Positions 5,044-5,160 of a DNA stretch of 5,160 nucleotides are shown here, piece after piece (positions within the stretch are counted from its first letter, which is position 1; each line of letters starts with the position of its first letter). Origin of the DNA: an uncultured Clostridia bacterium (lineage in GTDB: Bacteria > Bacillota > Clostridia > TANB77 > CAG-508); contig CALXSO010000112.1 of assembly GCA_944391155.1 (NCBI GenBank), positions 1-5,160 on the forward strand. Reading direction: 5' to 3'. Position numbers and translations under genes: made by a program. The notes under the pieces are model-generated. The model saw only the letters and a list, made by a program, of their open reading frames with translations, was not told where the DNA came from and made no database searches.

Positions 5044-5160
5044 CCAAATCAAGATAATAGAAATAAAATCATAAGAGAAAAGATGATAAAAGAACTACAA
5101 AACAGCAATTTAATAAAAAACGACAGTAATGATAAAAATTAATAAAATCACATTAAAGTT
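5044..5160 (+). other. Region after yvcK, no confirmed gene
   Basis: No terminator hairpin is visible before the window ends. The yvcK frame stays open past its TAA (5041-5043) for 32 more codons, to TAA at 5140-5142. Inside this is ATG 5083, which would give a 19-residue peptide, MIKELQNSNLIKNDSNDKN, preceded only by a weak purine stretch (AGAGAAAAG). The composition (Asn/Lys-rich) resembles the yvcK tail. I do not call a gene here. Confidence 0.4.

Noticed and set aside
5083..5142. Small ORF of 19 residues after yvcK
   Set aside because: It has only a weak ribosome binding site, no recognisable sequence and composition like the surrounding A-rich DNA; kept as a possibility in the findings and not called as a gene.

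Overview
The window is very AT-rich, has strong AGGAGG-type ribosome binding sites, A/T-ending codons and the standard code (TGG for Trp). Together with a two-pass membrane form of YvcK and a prepilin-like protein with a GITLVAL-type leader, this suggests a low-GC Firmicute, most likely an uncultured gut-type member of the Clostridia. That placement is inference; no rRNA or other taxonomic marker is present.

Layout. Bases 1-45 look like the last codons of a rightward gene. A perfect 18-bp hairpin with U-tracts on both strands (77-116) follows and could terminate transcription from both sides. Bases 118-299 hold two related imperfect repeats; each folds into a long-range stem with a bulged G at the same place. 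A leftward pair follows: nfeD-like (1824 to 1393), then an SPFH/stomatin-like gene (1253 to 342), a classic partnership in membrane-microdomain (flotillin/paraslipin) biology. A 205-base divergent region (1825-2029) separates this pair from a rightward, tightly spaced trio: a prepilin-like protein (2030-2524), murB (2546-3496) and a yvcK-family gene (3520-5043). Gaps in the trio are 21 and 23 bases, so co-transcription is likely. A candidate promoter with an extended -10 lies in front of the trio, and a perfect 7-1-7 dyad overlaps its -35 position.

How the genes fit together. MurB makes UDP-MurNAc for peptidoglycan. YvcK proteins are UDP-sugar-binding regulators that connect central carbon metabolism with cell-wall synthesis, so murB-yvcK is a coherent cell-envelope module. 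In many Firmicutes rapZ lies between or beside these genes and whiA follows; here rapZ is absent from between them, and the window ends before whiA could be seen. The YvcK protein is unusual: three motifs that are nearly invariant in ordinary YvcK proteins are replaced, and the domain carries an N-terminal two-helix membrane anchor and a very basic C-terminal tail. It may belong to a diverged, membrane-tethered branch.

Most of the window is ordinary chromosomal housekeeping sequence. The points most worth a second look are the divergent YvcK, the paired bulged-hairpin repeats and the dyad in front of the pilin-murB-yvcK operon. I see no phage, plasmid, CRISPR, transposase or RNA gene.
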